Shown here: in pieces, positions 8,599-17,382 of the stretch
Layout of the letters: the number at the start of each line of letters is the position of its first letter
How positions within the stretch are numbered: position 1 is the stretch's first letter
Origin: CAVVSQ01 sp963848825
GTDB lineage: Bacteria; Planctomycetota; Planctomycetia; Gemmatales; Gemmataceae
Assembly (NCBI GenBank): GCA_963848825.1
Contig: CAWKFA010000014.1
Location: 1 to 64,000 of the forward strand
Reading direction: 5' to 3'
DNA: 64,000 nt
Position numbers and translations under genes: made by a program
Notes under the pieces: generated by a model
What the model saw: only the letters and a program-made list of their open reading frames with translations
Databases searched by the model: none
Told to the model about the DNA's origin: nothing

Positions 8599-9337
8599 CG
8601 GGGCCTCCATGCGTCGAGTTCGACTGGGGTTTACGCGCCGCCAGTATAACCCAACGACCAACATGGACGCCCCGTCTTCTTATACCTTCATCCAGAGCTG
8701 GACCGAGCTACTCGTGGATCTGCGACAGCGTGGCTTGACGATAGCTCCCAAGTTGGCAACGGGAGATGGCGCCATGGGTTTTTGGGGAGCGTTACGCACG
8801 GTCTACACGGAGACGCGGGAGCAACGCTGCTGGGTGCACAAGACAGCCAATGTGCTCAGCAAAATGCCCAAGAGCGTCCAGCCCCGAGCCAAGGCCGACC
8901 TGCACGAGATCTGGATGGCCGAGACCCGCGAGCAAGCGAACAAGGCGTTTGAGACCTTCCTGGCGAAATACCAGGCGAAGTACGATGGGGCTTGTGAATG
9001 TCTCCGCAAAGATCGAGAGCAGTTGCTGACGTTTTACGATTTCCCGGCGGAGCAATGGATACATTTGCGGACGACGAATCCGATCGAATCGACCTTTGCG
9101 ACCATACGCCTACGCCACCGAAGAACCAAGGGCAATGGCACCAGGAAAACCAGCCTGGCCATGATGTTCAAGCTCGCCCAGGCGGCCCAGAAGAAATGGC
9201 ACCGACTCCATGGTTCGGAGCGTTTGACTCTTCTTCTCCAGGGCAGGATTTTTGTGGATGGAGTGTTGCAGGACGCCGCTTAATTCCCAGATTCTGGAAC
9301 ACAACATTGACAATACCTTGCTCTGTTGAAATCCTGA

Positions 9338-10254
9338 GCTTGAATTTTCAGCTGCTAATAGCATGAGGTTGTGGGTTAGGACTCGAAGACGACATTCGTT
9401 GGCACGGGATGGATCGGATCGCCCGCGCAGGGCAGGGCCGAGCAGGCGTTTGTGACGCGAGAACGCGCTTTCGGCTTGCCAGCGTTGACCATACTTGCGG
9501 CGATGGAAGCGGCGTTTCATCTGTCGGCGATACTTGCTCTGGGGCCAACGCCGGCCTTGGTTGCGGCGATTGATGGGAATGACCGTCGAGCGGATGCCCA
9601 GATCCTGACGGCAGAGGCTGTGGTTGGCCTCGCTGTCATAAGCGGCATCCCCCAGCACCGTGTCCCAATGGACGCAAAAGCTGGATTGCTGCATTGCCGG
9701 CCTAAACTCCGGCGAGTCATTACTGGGGCCGATGCTAACGGTGGCAGAAGTGAAGAAATGGCTACCGGTGTCGCAGACCACCGTCAACTTGGTCCACGAA
9801 CGAGCAGACTGATCCTTACCGGCGCGCGTGAAGTAATAGCGTGAGGCGTGCTGGGTATCCATGCCGGTGGCATCGACGGCGGCCTGGGGTTGCTCGCCGA
9901 TCAGGCCGCACTCTTGAGCGCGCACCGTGGCACAGACGTTAAGGAAAAACGCCTCCCCTTTTTTAACAGCCGCGAGGCGGCCTTGCAGAGTGTGGAGTAG
10001 TGCGGGAGTTTGTCTTCCTTCAAATCGAGGTCCTCGCGGAGTTCGCGAAAATCCTTGAGCAGGAAGACGAGACCGCGGTAATCGGTCTTGCAAAACGTTT
10101 TGAGAACGAGCAAGGCAAACAATTGATGCTGGGTGAAATCGGTCCTGGAGAACTTCGAGGAATATTCCGGCATGGCTTCCTTGGCCAGGCGGTACGCCGC
10201 CCGAGCCACGGCACGGGGCGACTTGGTCATAGGTCGTGTGGTTTGAGTAGTCAT
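9338..10254 (-). CDS. DDE transposase made by probable -1 frameshifting
   Basis: The ATG at 10254 opens a 117-codon frame (MTTQTTRPMTKSPRAVARAA to LLKKGRRFS). Homology continues in the -1 frame as KKGEAFFLNVCATV, with DDE signatures AAVDATGMDTQHASRYY, LGDAAYDSEANH and QAESAFSRHKRLLG. The switch coincides with TTAAAAAAGGGGAGG, a canonical A AAA AAG slippery heptamer followed by a Shine-Dalgarno-like GGGGAGG. Programmed -1 shifting at this heptamer is well known for IS3 and some IS5 groups; here it would give a fusion of about 305 aa. No stop is seen before the element's end, so the frame runs into IS256 DNA to 9110. A random deletion is the alternative reading. Confidence 0.78.
9958..9964 (-). 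promoter_or_regulatory. A AAA AAG slippery heptamer
   Basis: On the minus strand the zero frame reads TTA AAA AAG GGG. Slipping one base back at A AAA AAG enters exactly the frame that carries the DDE catalytic domain. A purine-rich GGGGAGG immediately after could act as a stimulator. See the transposase entry. Confidence 0.65.
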
Positions 10255-10531
10255 AGTACATAGTTAGATACCGCAGCTGCGGGTTGGATTCAGGATTTCA
10301 ACAGAGCAACAATACCTCAAAGCTCCTGATGTGGTGACAGAATTGGCTGGGATGAAACCATCGAGCCGTGAGCATCCTCCGGCCATTCTTTGGCCCGGAT
10401 ATCCTTGTGATAAGCGGTCAAGCCGCAGGATGTACCAAAACCTCATATCAAAAGCCGGAGGGAACCAAACTCCAAAAAGAGGTCAAAGCCTCAGGGACCA
10501 GTTCCCAATTAGTTTAGTTAACAGGCCGGTA

Positions 10532-10549
10532 CCTCTCGGGCGCGAGAGG
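10532..10549. repeat. Intergenic palindrome, copy 2
   Basis: CCTCTCG and its complement around a 4-nt loop. The upstream flank (CCAATTAGTTTAGTTAACAGG) and the downstream AACGG match copy 1 at 5708-5753 with a small insertion. An open frame from 10331 to 10660 crosses it and ends in VDMIDRGDGQADGKYEGEML; this acidic tail may be the end of a lost gene, but I cannot assign it. Confidence 0.5.
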
Positions 10550-10714
10550 GAACGGGTAGTGGCTACGGTGCAGGAAATCCGCACGCTCGTGGACATGATC
10601 GACCGCGGGGACGGGCAGGCCGACGGCAAGTACGAAGGCGAGATGCTGCCGAAGGCTTGATTTACTCAGCGCGAGCCGAGCGACGTAAACCGCCGGCGCG
10701 GTAGGGAGAATGAC

Positions 10715-11580
10715 ATGCTAATCGCGATGACGGGGGCGACTGGCTTCTTGGGGCGCCATATGCGCGAAAAATCGCTCAGTCCGGCCATCGGCTGCGTTGC
10801 TGGTTTCGCCCCCAGAGCGACCGGGGCGGCTTCGACGATCTTACAGAAGCCATCGAGTGGCTGCCGGGTGAACTGAATAACCTTGCAGCAACGCAGCAAC
10901 TGGTCCGCGGAGCGGATGCACTCGTCCACGCCGCCGTCCAGTGGGGAGGTCCCCGCCATCCGGAGGCCGTCGGCACCAACCTCAGCGGATCGCTGCAACT
11001 TTTCCAGGCTGCCTTGGCAGCGGGCGTGCGGCGTTGCGTGTTTATCTCCTCGTGCGCCGTGCATGACGTGATCCTCGGCGATCGGCCACTGGACGAAGCG
11101 CACCCGCTGTGGCCCAGGACTCACTACGGGGCCCTCAAGGCGGCTCTTGAGGCGTTCGTTCACAGCTATGGCCTGGGCCAGGGTTGGCCGATTTGTGCCC
11201 TGCGGCCGCCCAGCGTTTACGGCCTGGCTCACCCGCCCGCCGCCAGCCGCTGGTACGATATTGTCGGGAAAGTGTTGCGCGGCGAGCCCATCGCGTCCGC
11301 CAAGGGGGACAAGGTGGTCCACGCCACGGACGTGGCTTGTGCCGTCGAACTGTTGCTTGCCGCCGATGCCACGGTTATCACGGGTCAGACGTACAGCTGT
11401 TATGACATCTACGTCGCCGAGCAGGAGGTGGCGCGGATCGTGTGCGCATTGACTGGGAGCAAGAGTGACATCGCCGACCTCAACCGTGGTCCTCAGAACC
11501 AGATCGCCACCGGCAAGTTACGAGCGTTGGGCATGACTTTCGGCGGTGCGCCGCTCTGCGCCACACTGTCCAGGAACTAG
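10715..11580 (+). pseudogene. NAD-dependent epimerase/dehydratase family protein, frameshifted
   Basis: A short-chain, extended-type NAD(P)-binding protein of about 288 aa. It starts MLIAMTGATGFLGRHM (Rossmann GxxGFLG) at an ATG after GTAGGGAGA, then shifts frame near 10762 (CATATGGCG appears as CATATGCG) and continues ARKIAQSGHRLRCWFRP. Further markers are DALVHAAVQWG, VFISSCAVHD and the catalytic THYGALKAALE (Tyr-x3-Lys). It ends ALCATLSRN. The C-terminal half specifies substrate, which cannot be told; sugar-nucleotide or related carbonyl substrates are usual. The gene is divergent to none of its neighbours and faces the GMC gene end to end. The single-base loss may be an assembly error. 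Confidence 0.75.
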
Positions 11581-11669
11581 TCGAGGCGCACGGCAAGACG
11601 AGTTACCTTGACTCCTCGATCTTTCCGAGTTCCCAGGTACGGTAGCATTGAAGTGCGTGTAGCATGCGC

Positions 11670-13233
11670 TCAGACAGGTAGCTGGTTCAAATGGTCCGCG
11701 AGCCTCATTGCCAACGCCACGATTGTCAACGTCGGGTTGGCATGCCCGGACGTCGGGAACACCGCGGAGCTTGCCACGAAAAGGTTATCGACCGAGTGCA
11801 GCCGCAAATCTGGATTGACGATCCCATCGTCCTGGGTCCGTGACATGCGCAGCGCCCATATGGTGTTCGCTCGGTTGCAGGCAATTCGGACTGCCGTCCA
11901 GGGTCCAATGCTCGGGTCCTCCGCTCAGGTCCGTGGTAATCTCGAACTTCGCGCCGCCATCGCGGGCCAACATGTGCTGCCGGCACAAATCAAGTCCCTC
12001 ACGGACTGTCCGCTTATCCTGTTCGAGCAAATTCCAATCCAGGCGGACGACCGGTTGATCGAACATCGGGTCACTGACTTCTGGGTCCAGTGTGATCGTA
12101 CTGTTCTCGTTGGGGACCTGCTCCCAAGCAATTTCAATCTGCGTAAAAGTCGACGATCGAAAACGGAGTATCAGGCGGAAATTGCCGATCATCTTCGCGG
12201 TCATTACCTCGGGCTTCGGCGCCAGGGTTCCCCAGGCATCAAATTGGCACGATTCGGGCGAAACCTCGTCGTCATTGCTCATTCCGGCCGGTTGAAGCTT
12301 GTGGTCGGCTGTTAGGCGGCGCGGCACGCTTACCCGCCTCCCGAGGTAGAAATTCGTGAAATGCGCATGCACCCGGTCGGAAAAGGTCACGGCCGCGGCG
12401 TGGTTGATCCAAGGGTGGAGCATGAACCCGCGGCCGAGCTGCCCCTTCGCGTTGTCGCCAAGGCCCCCCGATAGCTTCAGTAGCCGAACCACTTCGATGC
12501 CACCCTGGGCCAGAACATAGGACCGGGACATGACATGGAACCGTTGGTTGGGCCGGCCGGCCGCGATCGAGGCGCATTCGAGTGCGGTCACATGGCGGAT
12601 GTCGTCGGTTACCCGGAGTTTCAGCGCATTGGCATTGAAAAGCACGGTGATGTTCTTCGCGGCTTCGAGGGCCGAGCCGAACTGCTTCCGAAAATGGCTT
12701 ATTTTGTCGTTGTCTTGACGGTGGAAAATCGCGTTTTGGAGCGAATCGCCCGGCAGGGACGGAAAGGGCGCGCCGTGCATGGCGGCGGCCCAGAATTCAA
12801 TGTCGTCATAATTGAATGGGCCAAAATGCCCGGTGTCATTCGCGTCCGGATAATAGCGATTGAGCTCGGCAATATCGAGTGGCCATGACGCGTCCCGGTA
12901 GCCGGGCCGCGGTTTCAGGTCGGCCTCATCAAGGGGACGCGTCCAGTATTTGAATTTGTTGGTCGAGCCTCCGTACATGCGCAGCCGAGAGCGCGTGAGA
13001 TAATTGGGATCGACCTGCTTCATGAACGGGCCCAACACACCTTGGTACATGGCCTCATCGGCAGGTGACTGGACCGAAGCCGACGGAGATCCACTCGTGA
13101 TCAGCAGGACCTTTTTGGTGCTGGGTATTAGCCGCGCTGCCAGTGCGATGCCCGCGGCGCCCGCGCCGACGATGCAGATATCGAATGCACGCAAAGTCTC
13201 CTCACTGGGAACTTGGTTCGCATCCAAATACAT
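11670..13233 (-). pseudogene. GMC-family FAD oxidoreductase, late frameshift
   Basis: A glucose-methanol-choline type oxidoreductase of about 520 aa. The N-terminal FAD site is AFDICIVGAGAAGIALAARL (residues about 16-35); MYGGSTNKFKYWTRP is the substrate-loop region, and FVMAQGG-like SYVLAQGGIEVVRLL closes the FAD pocket. Near 11855 the frame breaks after EHHMG; the typical GMC C-terminus resumes one frame over as ALRMSRTQDDGIVNPDL and VFPTSGHANPTLTIVALAMR, ending LNQLPV at 11670. The break looks like loss of one GC from a GCGC run. The HHMG motif supplies the active-site His. The natural substrate is unknown. There is no signal peptide, so it is probably cytoplasmic. Confidence 0.8.
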
Positions 13234-13370
13234 GCCGGCTTATATCCTTCAACTCTGCGCCGCGGCTTTCAATCGACCGATCGTTTGCCTTGGCCCCGGA
13301 TGCCCACGCTACCCCCTACTAGAAGGTAGATGCAGCCAACAACCAGGCAGAGCGCGCTGAAATCAACTAA

Positions 13371-13967
13371 TCTCTGGAGCGTCATCGCGAGAAGGCCAAG
13401 GGAACCACAAAGAAGATGCGGGTCAAGGACAGGCCGCTTGCGAATGACTTCGTGTCTGACCAGGAGTTTGACCGGTTGTTGGCCGCGTGGTTCGGCGATA
13501 TGGCTCGCGTTCTGGAACCAGGCCGTTGCTTTTACATCTGGGGCGGCTACGCCAACGTGGCCAACTATCCGCCCGTACTGAAGGCGACGGGCATGTACTA
13601 CTCGCAAGCAATCATCTGGAACAAGCTGCATCCGGTGCTGACCAGGAAGGACTACATGGGCGCGCACGAGTGGTGTTTTTACGGATGGAAAGAAGGGGCT
13701 GGACATAAATACTTCGGTCCGAACAACGCCACCGACCTCTGGGAGATTAAGAAGGTCAATCCCCAGTCGATGGTTCACTTCACCGAAAAGCCAGTCGAGT
13801 TGGCCGAGCGGGCTATCCAGTATTAGTCCCATCCCGGTGAAAACATTTTGGATTTGTTTGGGGGATCGGGCTCCACCCTCATCGCGGCGGAACGGACCAA
13901 TCGCAAGGCGTTCTTGATACCAGCAAGGCAAGAAAGGGGACAAGTTGGGGACGTGCTGTTCGATTGA
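13371..13967 (+). pseudogene. Adenine-type DNA methyltransferase remnant
   Basis: The frame opens at 13371 without a good start and encodes the middle of an N6-adenine/N4-cytosine methyltransferase of the kind found in phage and planctomycete islands: NDFVSDQEFDRLLAAWFG, RCFYIWGGYAN, then HEWCFYGWKEGAGH and FTEKPVELAERAIQY. A TAG at 13824-13826 interrupts; the S-adenosylmethionine motif follows in the same frame, GENILDLFGGSGSTLIAAER. After RKAFLIPA similarity decays and the frame stops at 13967. The catalytic DPPY motif would lie upstream and is absent. It is clearly a dead gene, possibly from a prophage or plasmid, as suggested by the DUF3987 fragment after it. Confidence 0.78.
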
Positions 13968-14258
13968 TCCAGGAGATCGACGAACAATGGCACAACGAAC
14001 GAGTCGCGTCAGGCGTGTCGTCCGGGGAAGGAGTGATTTGGGCGGTGAGAAACCCGATCACAAAAAATGAACGCATCCGCGAGAAAGGCGAGGTTCGATA
14101 CGAAGAAGTGGAAGCCGACCCCGGAATCGAAGACAAGAGACTTCTCGTTTATGAACCTGAATTCGCCAACGTTTTAAAGCAAACTGAACGTACCGGTAAC
14201 ACTGCGAGCGTGGTTTTACGGCAAGCATGGGACGGCTGCAAAGTGCTGAGTACCAATC
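13964..14258 (+). pseudogene. DUF3987 (YfjI-type) protein fragment
   Basis: The fragment reads SSGEGVIWAVRNPITK, then GIEDKRLLVYEPEFANVLK and SVVLRQAWDG. This matches the central ATPase-like part of DUF3987/YfjI proteins, which accompany phage and plasmid primases in bacteria. There is no proper start (TTG at 13964), and recognisable sequence ends near 14250; the open frame runs on to 14392 antisense to the esterase. It is a leftover with the adjacent methyltransferase remnant. Confidence 0.65.
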
Positions 14259-15272
14259 TTACTTTTTCATGGCCGGATAATCCTGCCAGAGCCAGACGAG
14301 CGCATCGGGCAGGGTCTGATTGGTCACCTTGCCGTCGGTATGGCCGGCGTTCAAGGCGTAGGCAAGCCGATAGTGATAGCCTTTATTCTTGAGGACTTCC
14401 GCCATATTCTTGTTGGCGATCACCCAGTTGCGAAATCCGGCCGCATCGGTTTTGGCGCCGTTGTCATTTTCCGATACGTGCAGCCACACGCGAAGCGGTT
14501 TTTTCTCGGACTTGGGGATCAGGTTTTCATGATACTCCCAGGCGCCGTGCGGCACCTCGGCATTGGCCTGCAATTTGACAAAGGTCCCAGAGTAACTCAG
14601 CACGCGATGGTACCACTCCGGATGAAACCAGGCCATCGTGAAGGCAGCCACTCCGCCCGAACTGCCGCCCATGGTCGCCCGGCCCTCGGGATCCTTGGTG
14701 AGTGCGACGTTGCACTCCTTCTCCACACGGGGGAGCACTTCCGTCTCGATGAATTCAGCGTATTTCCCGGACACGGTATCGTATTCGACGCTGCGGCTGC
14801 CACCGCCGTTGGCCACAAAGACCGCCACCATGACGGGCAGGCGTTTGTCGTTAATCATGTTGTCGAGGATCGTGGGAAGGATGTTTTTGTAGCTCGCATC
14901 TTGAATGACGCTAAAAGGAGCCGGCGTCCCCGGCACATATTGACTGGGAATATAAACCGACACATTGCGGGTCTCGGCGGGGGCTTTCTTAAAGCCGGTG
15001 GGATTAAAAGGATAGACCTTGCTCTCCTTGTTGTTGATGACGAAGCTCTTCACGGCCCCCTTGGGCACGTCCGAGCTCGCCTTCAACTCGGGCGCAGGCG
15101 TGTACTTTGGCCCAATCGTGATACTGCCATCGGCAAGTGGGCCAATGGACGACTCTTTCGCGGGCACTGCGGGCTGTTGCTCCTTGGCTTTATCTTGAGC
15201 AGGCGCCGTGCTCCACCCGCAAACGACAAGGACAAACGCAGCGACGCAGGCGAATCTGGCGATGTTTTTCAT
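14259..15272 (-). CDS. Secreted esterase (enterochelin esterase-like)
   Basis: An alpha/beta-hydrolase of the putative esterase (enterochelin esterase/esterase D) family. The ATG at 15272 gives a clean signal peptide (MKNIARFACVAAFVLVVCGW, cut near APAQ); an earlier ATG at 15302 would bury it. After a linker rich in Lys, Glu and Pro (to about residue 50), the hydrolase domain shows VMVAVFVANGGG, the nucleophile elbow ATMGGSSGGVAAF (catalytic Ser in GGSSGG), a Asp in LHVSENDNGA and the catalytic His in NAGHTDG. Length, about 337 aa, suits the family. Such planctomycete enzymes are usually annotated as carbohydrate or siderophore esterases; the substrate is unknown. Its end abuts the DUF3987 fragment. 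Confidence 0.82.
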   Translation of the reverse strand: MKNIARFACVAAFVLVVCGWSTAPAQDKAKEQQPAVPAKESSIGPLADGSITIGPKYTPAPELKASSDVPKGAVKSFVINNKESKVYPFNPTGFKKAPAETRNVSVYIPSQYVPGTPAPFSVIQDASYKNILPTILDNMINDKRLPVMVAVFVANGGGSRSVEYDTVSGKYAEFIETEVLPRVEKECNVALTKDPEGRATMGGSSGGVAAFTMAWFHPEWYHRVLSYSGTFVKLQANAEVPHGAWEYHENLIPKSEKKPLRVWLHVSENDNGAKTDAAGFRNWVIANKNMAEVLKNKGYHYRLAYALNAGHTDGKVTNQTLPDALVWLWQDYPAMKK

Positions 15273-15276
15273 ATTT

Positions 15277-15708
15277 TTATCTCCGACAAATGAGAATTGC
15301 ACACGATGTTAACGCTTCGCGAATCCCCAGGTCCGTGCAAAACGGTTCAGAGCCGCCCGCGATATTTTCGTTGCCAGCCAGGTCTTTGACCCGAATGCGA
15401 ATGAAAATCCGGATAGGCAAACCGTCTGGTAGTTCCCAATCATATTTACCAGTATTCGGCTGTTCGACTTTAATGGGATACCAAGGGCCCTCCTTCTTCT
15501 CCGCAAACTCCAAATTGACTGGAGTTAAGCGGAGGTTTTTGTCAGACGCTAGCCACGTGATGGTCAATTGATTGGCTTTTTGCCGATCGGGGAGCGGCGG
15601 CAGTTGGTATTTCAGATCTGGTAGCCTTGGCGGGGTGGCCCTAATGGGCGTCACGTTGACCGGATTTTCGCTCAGGTGGGCCACTGGCAGGATCGCCTGG
15701 TTAAACAT
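15277..15708 (-). CDS. Hypothetical beta-sandwich domain fragment
   Basis: The 143-aa product contains NQLTITWLASDKNLRLTPVNL, then EGPWYPI and IFIRIRVKDLAGNENIAG. The alternating hydrophobic pattern and VKDLAGNENIA ending look like an Ig- or fibronectin-like domain from the C-terminus of larger planctomycete secreted proteins. No signal peptide or full domain set is present, so it may be a piece of a once longer gene. Part of it (15596-15640) is duplicated at 16310-16353. Its end overlaps the upstream ATG region of the esterase by a few bases without an obvious link. Confidence 0.45.
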   Translation of the reverse strand: MFNQAILPVAHLSENPVNVTPIRATPPRLPDLKYQLPPLPDRQKANQLTITWLASDKNLRLTPVNLEFAEKKEGPWYPIKVEQPNTGKYDWELPDGLPIRIFIRIRVKDLAGNENIAGGSEPFCTDLGIREALTSCAILICRR

Positions 15709-15714
15709 ATGCGC

Positions 15715-16137
15715 TTACTTGCCAACAACGTCGCCAACCACATCGCCGGCCTTCTGCGCGTTGGGCGGCGGAATGTAAATTTTGCCCTGCGTGCATCGCC
15801 GGTCCTCGCTACAGCCGGCAATGAAGGCAAAGCCAAACCACGAGGCCACCGCTAGGACCATTCGCCTCGCAAAACGTCGTAGTCGCAGTGAACGGCCCTC
15901 GGGACAATCGCGGGTGATGACCTTGCCGTCGCGCCGGCGGTACAGCCGCACGCACACTGACTTGGCGTTGAGCAACTCGACAGCCTCGGCCGCAGTCGTG
16001 GCCGACAAGTCGTAAACCGGCTGGTCGCACAGCGAGCAGTGCCGCTCGCGGTCGTTCCCCGACATTTGATCCCAGGCAGCTGGGCACGGGCTGGCGACGC
16101 GGATGTCGTTAAGTACACTCAGGGACCGTCGCACCAC
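15715..16137 (-). CDS. Cys-motif and membrane-anchor protein, unknown
   Basis: The product is 140 aa. Residues about 15-85 hold a small domain with PCPAAWDQMSGNDRERHC, CSLCDQPVYDLS and RLYRRRDGKVITRDCPEG. This W-D-x-M-x-G plus Cys pattern recurs in bacterial hypothetical proteins and may bind metal. A basic patch (LRLRRFARR) precedes one hydrophobic segment (MVLAVASWFGFAFIAGC), followed by a short Cys-containing tail. It is thus likely a one-pass membrane protein or lipoprotein-like tail. It lies seven bases upstream of the beta-sandwich gene, suggesting co-transcription. Function unknown. Confidence 0.5.
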   Translation of the reverse strand: MVRRSLSVLNDIRVASPCPAAWDQMSGNDRERHCSLCDQPVYDLSATTAAEAVELLNAKSVCVRLYRRRDGKVITRDCPEGRSLRLRRFARRMVLAVASWFGFAFIAGCSEDRRCTQGKIYIPPPNAQKAGDVVGDVVGK

Positions 16138-16711
16138 GCTACCTCCGCTGAAGTTATTTTCTGATTCTGACCAAATTGCAATAATAGTAGGTGGTTACGG
16201 CAGGCTTGTCAATGTCCGCATTTGGCACGACCGCTCTAGGCAATTTGCCACCACGCGTGACGTAGGTCCGCCAAAAAAGAGGGCCGCGCTCGCGTGCTGG
16301 TAGAGGGAGAGGCGGCAGTTGGTCTTTCAGATTTGGTAGCGTTGGCGGGGTGGCACCGCCTGGCCTCGCACCCCCAGAATCTCGCCCACGCAGCGCAAAA
16401 ACGCAGCCTGAAAAAGGCTACAAATGCCCCGAAAATGGCCTGTTTTAAAAAGTGTCACACCCTTTTTACCTATTTTTGATACAAACCTAAATACGCCAAA
16501 TATTTACGTCATTTGGAAAAGCTGAAAAACGCCGATTTTGACCGCGTTTGACCGCTTTTTTGGACACAGCGGTCCCCCTCGGGCTCCCGAGAGTGCGGGA
16601 GCGGAAAGCTCTCGCCACCGGGGTTAACAGATGGGGACAGAGTCCTGATGCGAATGGCACGGCCCGACGGTTTTGGTTTATACCGACATTTGCGATTGGA
16701 GCGATTGAGTG
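16138..16711. other. Non-coding gap with duplicated segment and palindromes
   Basis: There is no credible gene. At 16310-16353 a 44-bp stretch (GGCGGCAGTTGGTCTTTCAG and on) repeats 15596-15640 of the beta-sandwich gene with a few mismatches. An AT-rich part (16430-16500) is followed by CCCTCGGGCTCCCGAGAG near 16575, akin to the palindromes at 5656 and 10532, and by a GTTAACAGATGGGG flank seen beside those too. Confidence 0.45.
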
Positions 16712-17302
16712 TCAGTCTAAGCCACTTGCGTTTGGACCGAGTCGGTGAAGCGTATCTATCCATTTAGCTTTATACGCCACAACATCGTTTGCCTTAACGC
16801 CAAATTCCATCTTCCTCGTGCCGAGGACGCCCTTTTCCTCGCTGAGCTCCACACCTGATCGTTCGAAGTAAAATTCTAGTGTCGGTCGCGGTCCCACAAC
16901 CTTCAAATCTTGAAGTCCAGATTCTAGCTCTCTTAGTGCCTTTTCTAATTCGTTCCACGTAGCGTGTCGGTTTCCTTCGTGTGCCAATTCGTTTCTAAGA
17001 CTTCGCGTTTCATGAAGTTCGGCGCCGTTTGAGACGAGATTCCGATCCACGAGAAAACGAATCCGGCCATTTAGGTCGTCTTTGTAACCCTTCACGAGCC
17101 CGCCATGCTTGGTGCCTATTGTATCCGCTATCGCCTCATCGAATACCGCAACTGCCTTAATGAGCATAATCGACGGTAAGACATCTTCTAGCAGCGGATT
17201 CCGAAGTGACCTGGTCGGCAGAATCAAGCGATATACATCGTGATAATGCGTGACAGTTTGCCACTCTAGCAGCGTCCGGAACCAAGCGTTCGGAATGTCC
17301 AT
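16712..17302 (-). CDS. HEPN-motif hypothetical protein
   Basis: Starting at the internal ATG (17302, MDIPNAWFRTLLEWQ) gives 196 aa and avoids a 58-bp overlap with the kinase gene that the first ATG would cause. The helical middle part contains ETRSLRNELAHEG, the Arg-x4-His motif that marks HEPN domains, which include many RNases of defence and toxin systems. No partner nucleotidyltransferase or antitoxin is next to it. A second protein with RNVCAHAG lies at 20.6-21.3 kb. The assignment rests on the motif and helical character and is tentative. Confidence 0.5.
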   Translation of the reverse strand: MDIPNAWFRTLLEWQTVTHYHDVYRLILPTRSLRNPLLEDVLPSIMLIKAVAVFDEAIADTIGTKHGGLVKGYKDDLNGRIRFLVDRNLVSNGAELHETRSLRNELAHEGNRHATWNELEKALRELESGLQDLKVVGPRPTLEFYFERSGVELSEEKGVLGTRKMEFGVKANDVVAYKAKWIDTLHRLGPNASGLD

Positions 17303-17382
17303 CGGAGTTCGCTTTCCTGCAATGAGCAACAAACGGCAAAGTAGAAGGTCGAGGTAGGCCGTCCGCGCCTCATAACCACTTT

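Larger units (their letters stand above)
6845..8689 (-). mobile_element. IS110-family element, IS1111-like, inside the IS256 transposase
   Basis: The insert sits exactly between codons of the split transposase. Both ends carry TATAAGAAG as an inverted repeat set in from the tip: 6849-6857 on the left (after ACC) and its complement at 8676-8684 on the right (before CCTTC). Sub-terminal repeats and absence of a target duplication are traits of the IS1111 branch of IS110. The transposase points left, leaving about 680 bp of non-coding DNA after its stop, where this branch carries its guide-RNA region. Confidence 0.8.
6144..9283 (+). pseudogene. IS256-family (mutator-type) transposase, interrupted
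   Basis: The transposase lies in three pieces. From the ATG at 6144 (after GGAAGGAT) it reads to VVRRA, then shifts frame near 6264 (GCGGCT appears as GCGCT) and continues QQMLQQAIEAEVQGFL to MDGYRES at 6844. There it is split by the IS110-type element. It resumes at 8690 with IQSWTELLVDLRQRGL and runs to the stop at 9283. Family signatures are intact: IWADGIHVNVR (first Asp), LATGDGAMGFW (second Asp) and TTNPIESTFATIR (catalytic Glu). It was therefore a complete transposase before the insertion; now it cannot be made as one chain. Confidence 0.88.
9318..10309 (-). mobile_element. IS5/IS4-like element inside the IS256 right terminal repeat
   Basis: Perfect 20-bp terminal inverted repeats, TTGCTCTGTTGAAATCCTGA at 9318-9337 and its complement at 10290-10309. 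The 7-bp direct repeat CAATACC at 9311-9317 and 10310-10316 is the target duplication, and it belongs to the terminal repeat of the surrounding IS256 element. Length is 992 bp with one leftward transposase. The intact ends and duplication suggest a recent insertion, the last or second-last event in the nest. Confidence 0.9.
6031..10319 (+). mobile_element. IS256-family element containing two other insertion sequences
   Basis: The left end (6032) and the right end (10319 inward) carry matching terminal repeats, TGAGGTATT followed by a mismatch patch and TTGTGTTC. The right repeat is itself split by another IS, so its outer three bases lie at 10317-10319. A 9-bp direct repeat AAGCTCCTG flanks the whole block (6022-6030 and 10320-10328), the expected 8-9-bp target duplication of this family, with one extra C on the left. 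Without its two passengers the element is about 1.4 kb, normal for IS256. Confidence 0.85.

Noticed and set aside
13824..13826. TAG in the DNA methyltransferase as a recoded stop
   Set aside because: The DPPY part and the true C-terminus are also missing, so simple decay explains it.
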